Source: Anaerocolumna sedimenticola (lineage in GTDB: Bacteria > Bacillota > Clostridia > Lachnospirales > Lachnospiraceae). Taken from it: a stretch of 64,000 bases of DNA. The stretch spans positions 4,916,501 through 4,980,500 of the forward strand of contig NZ_CP048000.1 of assembly GCF_009931695.1 (NCBI RefSeq), written 5' to 3'. This document shows positions 63,836 through 64,000 of the stretch, one piece after another. The number at the start of each line of letters is the position of its first letter. The first letter of the stretch is position 1. The notes beneath the pieces were generated by a model. The model worked only from the letters and a program-made list of their open reading frames with translations. It had not been told where the DNA came from and searched no databases. The position numbers and the translations under genes were made by a program.

Positions 63836-64000
63836 TTAATCTATGAATTTTATTGTTTTAGCAATACTCTGAATGTTATTTTTATCTGCATACATGATAA
63901 AGAAATAATATTGATTTCCATTATTTTTTAAAACCTTTGGATATTTTATAATAACCTCCGCCTGATTATTAAATTCTTTTACCTGATCTTCAGACGGTAT
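63836..64000 (-). CDS. C-terminal 54 residues of an unidentified protein, cut by window edge
   Basis: An open minus-strand frame runs from the window edge to a TAA at 63836. The visible end (IPSEDQVKEFNNQAEVIIKY then PKVLKNNGNQYYFFIMYADK) is a mixed alpha/beta tail with no motif I recognise. It is oriented towards the VOC gene, so both may share a transcript. The frame is the only long open one at this end, and its codon use is like its neighbours. Confidence 0.55.
   Translation of the reverse strand: MPSEDQVKEFNNQAEVIIKYPKVLKNNGNQYYFFIMYADKNNIQSIAKTIKFID

Overview
The window looks like a chromosome segment of a low-GC, anaerobic, spore-forming Firmicute, most likely a saccharolytic Lachnospiraceae/Clostridia member. 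The reasons are AT-rich DNA with strong GGAGG ribosome sites, SleB-like cortex hydrolases, a trimeric [FeFe] hydrogenase with NfnAB and Rex, Etf-linked lactate oxidation genes, many YesM/YesN-type two-component systems and large sugar-uptake operons. No rRNA, tRNA, CRISPR array, transposase or phage gene was found.

Layout. 0-10.9 kb: a DUF2156 fragment, an ArsR repressor, two tandem LysM/SleB hydrolases, a Crp/Fnr regulator divergent from a two-gene DMT transporter, a flavin reductase, two nitroreductases (one divergent from an HxlR regulator), a frameshifted EamA transporter and a DUF362 ferredoxin protein. 10.9-20.7 kb: a GguA/GguB/ChvE monosaccharide ABC transporter behind a sugar-sensing membrane protein, histidine kinase, AraC response regulator and second binding protein. 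21-25.8 kb: a lactate locus (GntR regulator, LctP, EtfB, EtfA, D-lactate dehydrogenase) in which EtfA and the dehydrogenase are fused by an internal deletion. 26-37 kb: an oxidoreductase, a MATE pump, a tiny basic protein, an LPxTA acidic surface protein with its sortase, a small HTH protein, a GH94 phosphorylase, and Rex with a LysR regulator. A 265-bp structured repeat occurs at 28.9 and 37.1 kb in opposite orientation. 37.5-54.9 kb: a two-component system, a corrinoid protein, a PocR/AraC activator, two UroD-type methyltransferase-like proteins, a COG0523 GTPase, two glycoside hydrolases, a cupin and a sugar ABC transporter. 55-63 kb: nfnAB-rex-hydCB, hydA and a 2Fe-2S protein. 63.3-64 kb: a VOC protein and a partial gene.

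How the parts work together. The hydrogenase/Nfn block balances NADH, NADPH and ferredoxin. Rex senses NADH/NAD+ and occurs twice. The most striking signal is a shared, apparently pseudoknotted 5' leader directly upstream of hydA, nfnA and, in compact form, the first rex. Its outer helix shows a compensatory base-pair change between copies. A shared TATCGATATT-type dyad also lies upstream of rex and nfnA. The 40-55 kb block joins sugar import and glycosidases to a corrinoid methyl-transfer module, which suggests catabolism of a methylated glycoside; this is inference.

Caveat on sequence quality. Eight genes carry nine frameshifts, and each is repaired by adding one base to a mononucleotide run or to a single base. 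This pattern is typical of long-read consensus error, so these genes may be intact in the organism. They are marked as pseudogenes here only because the given sequence does not read through.
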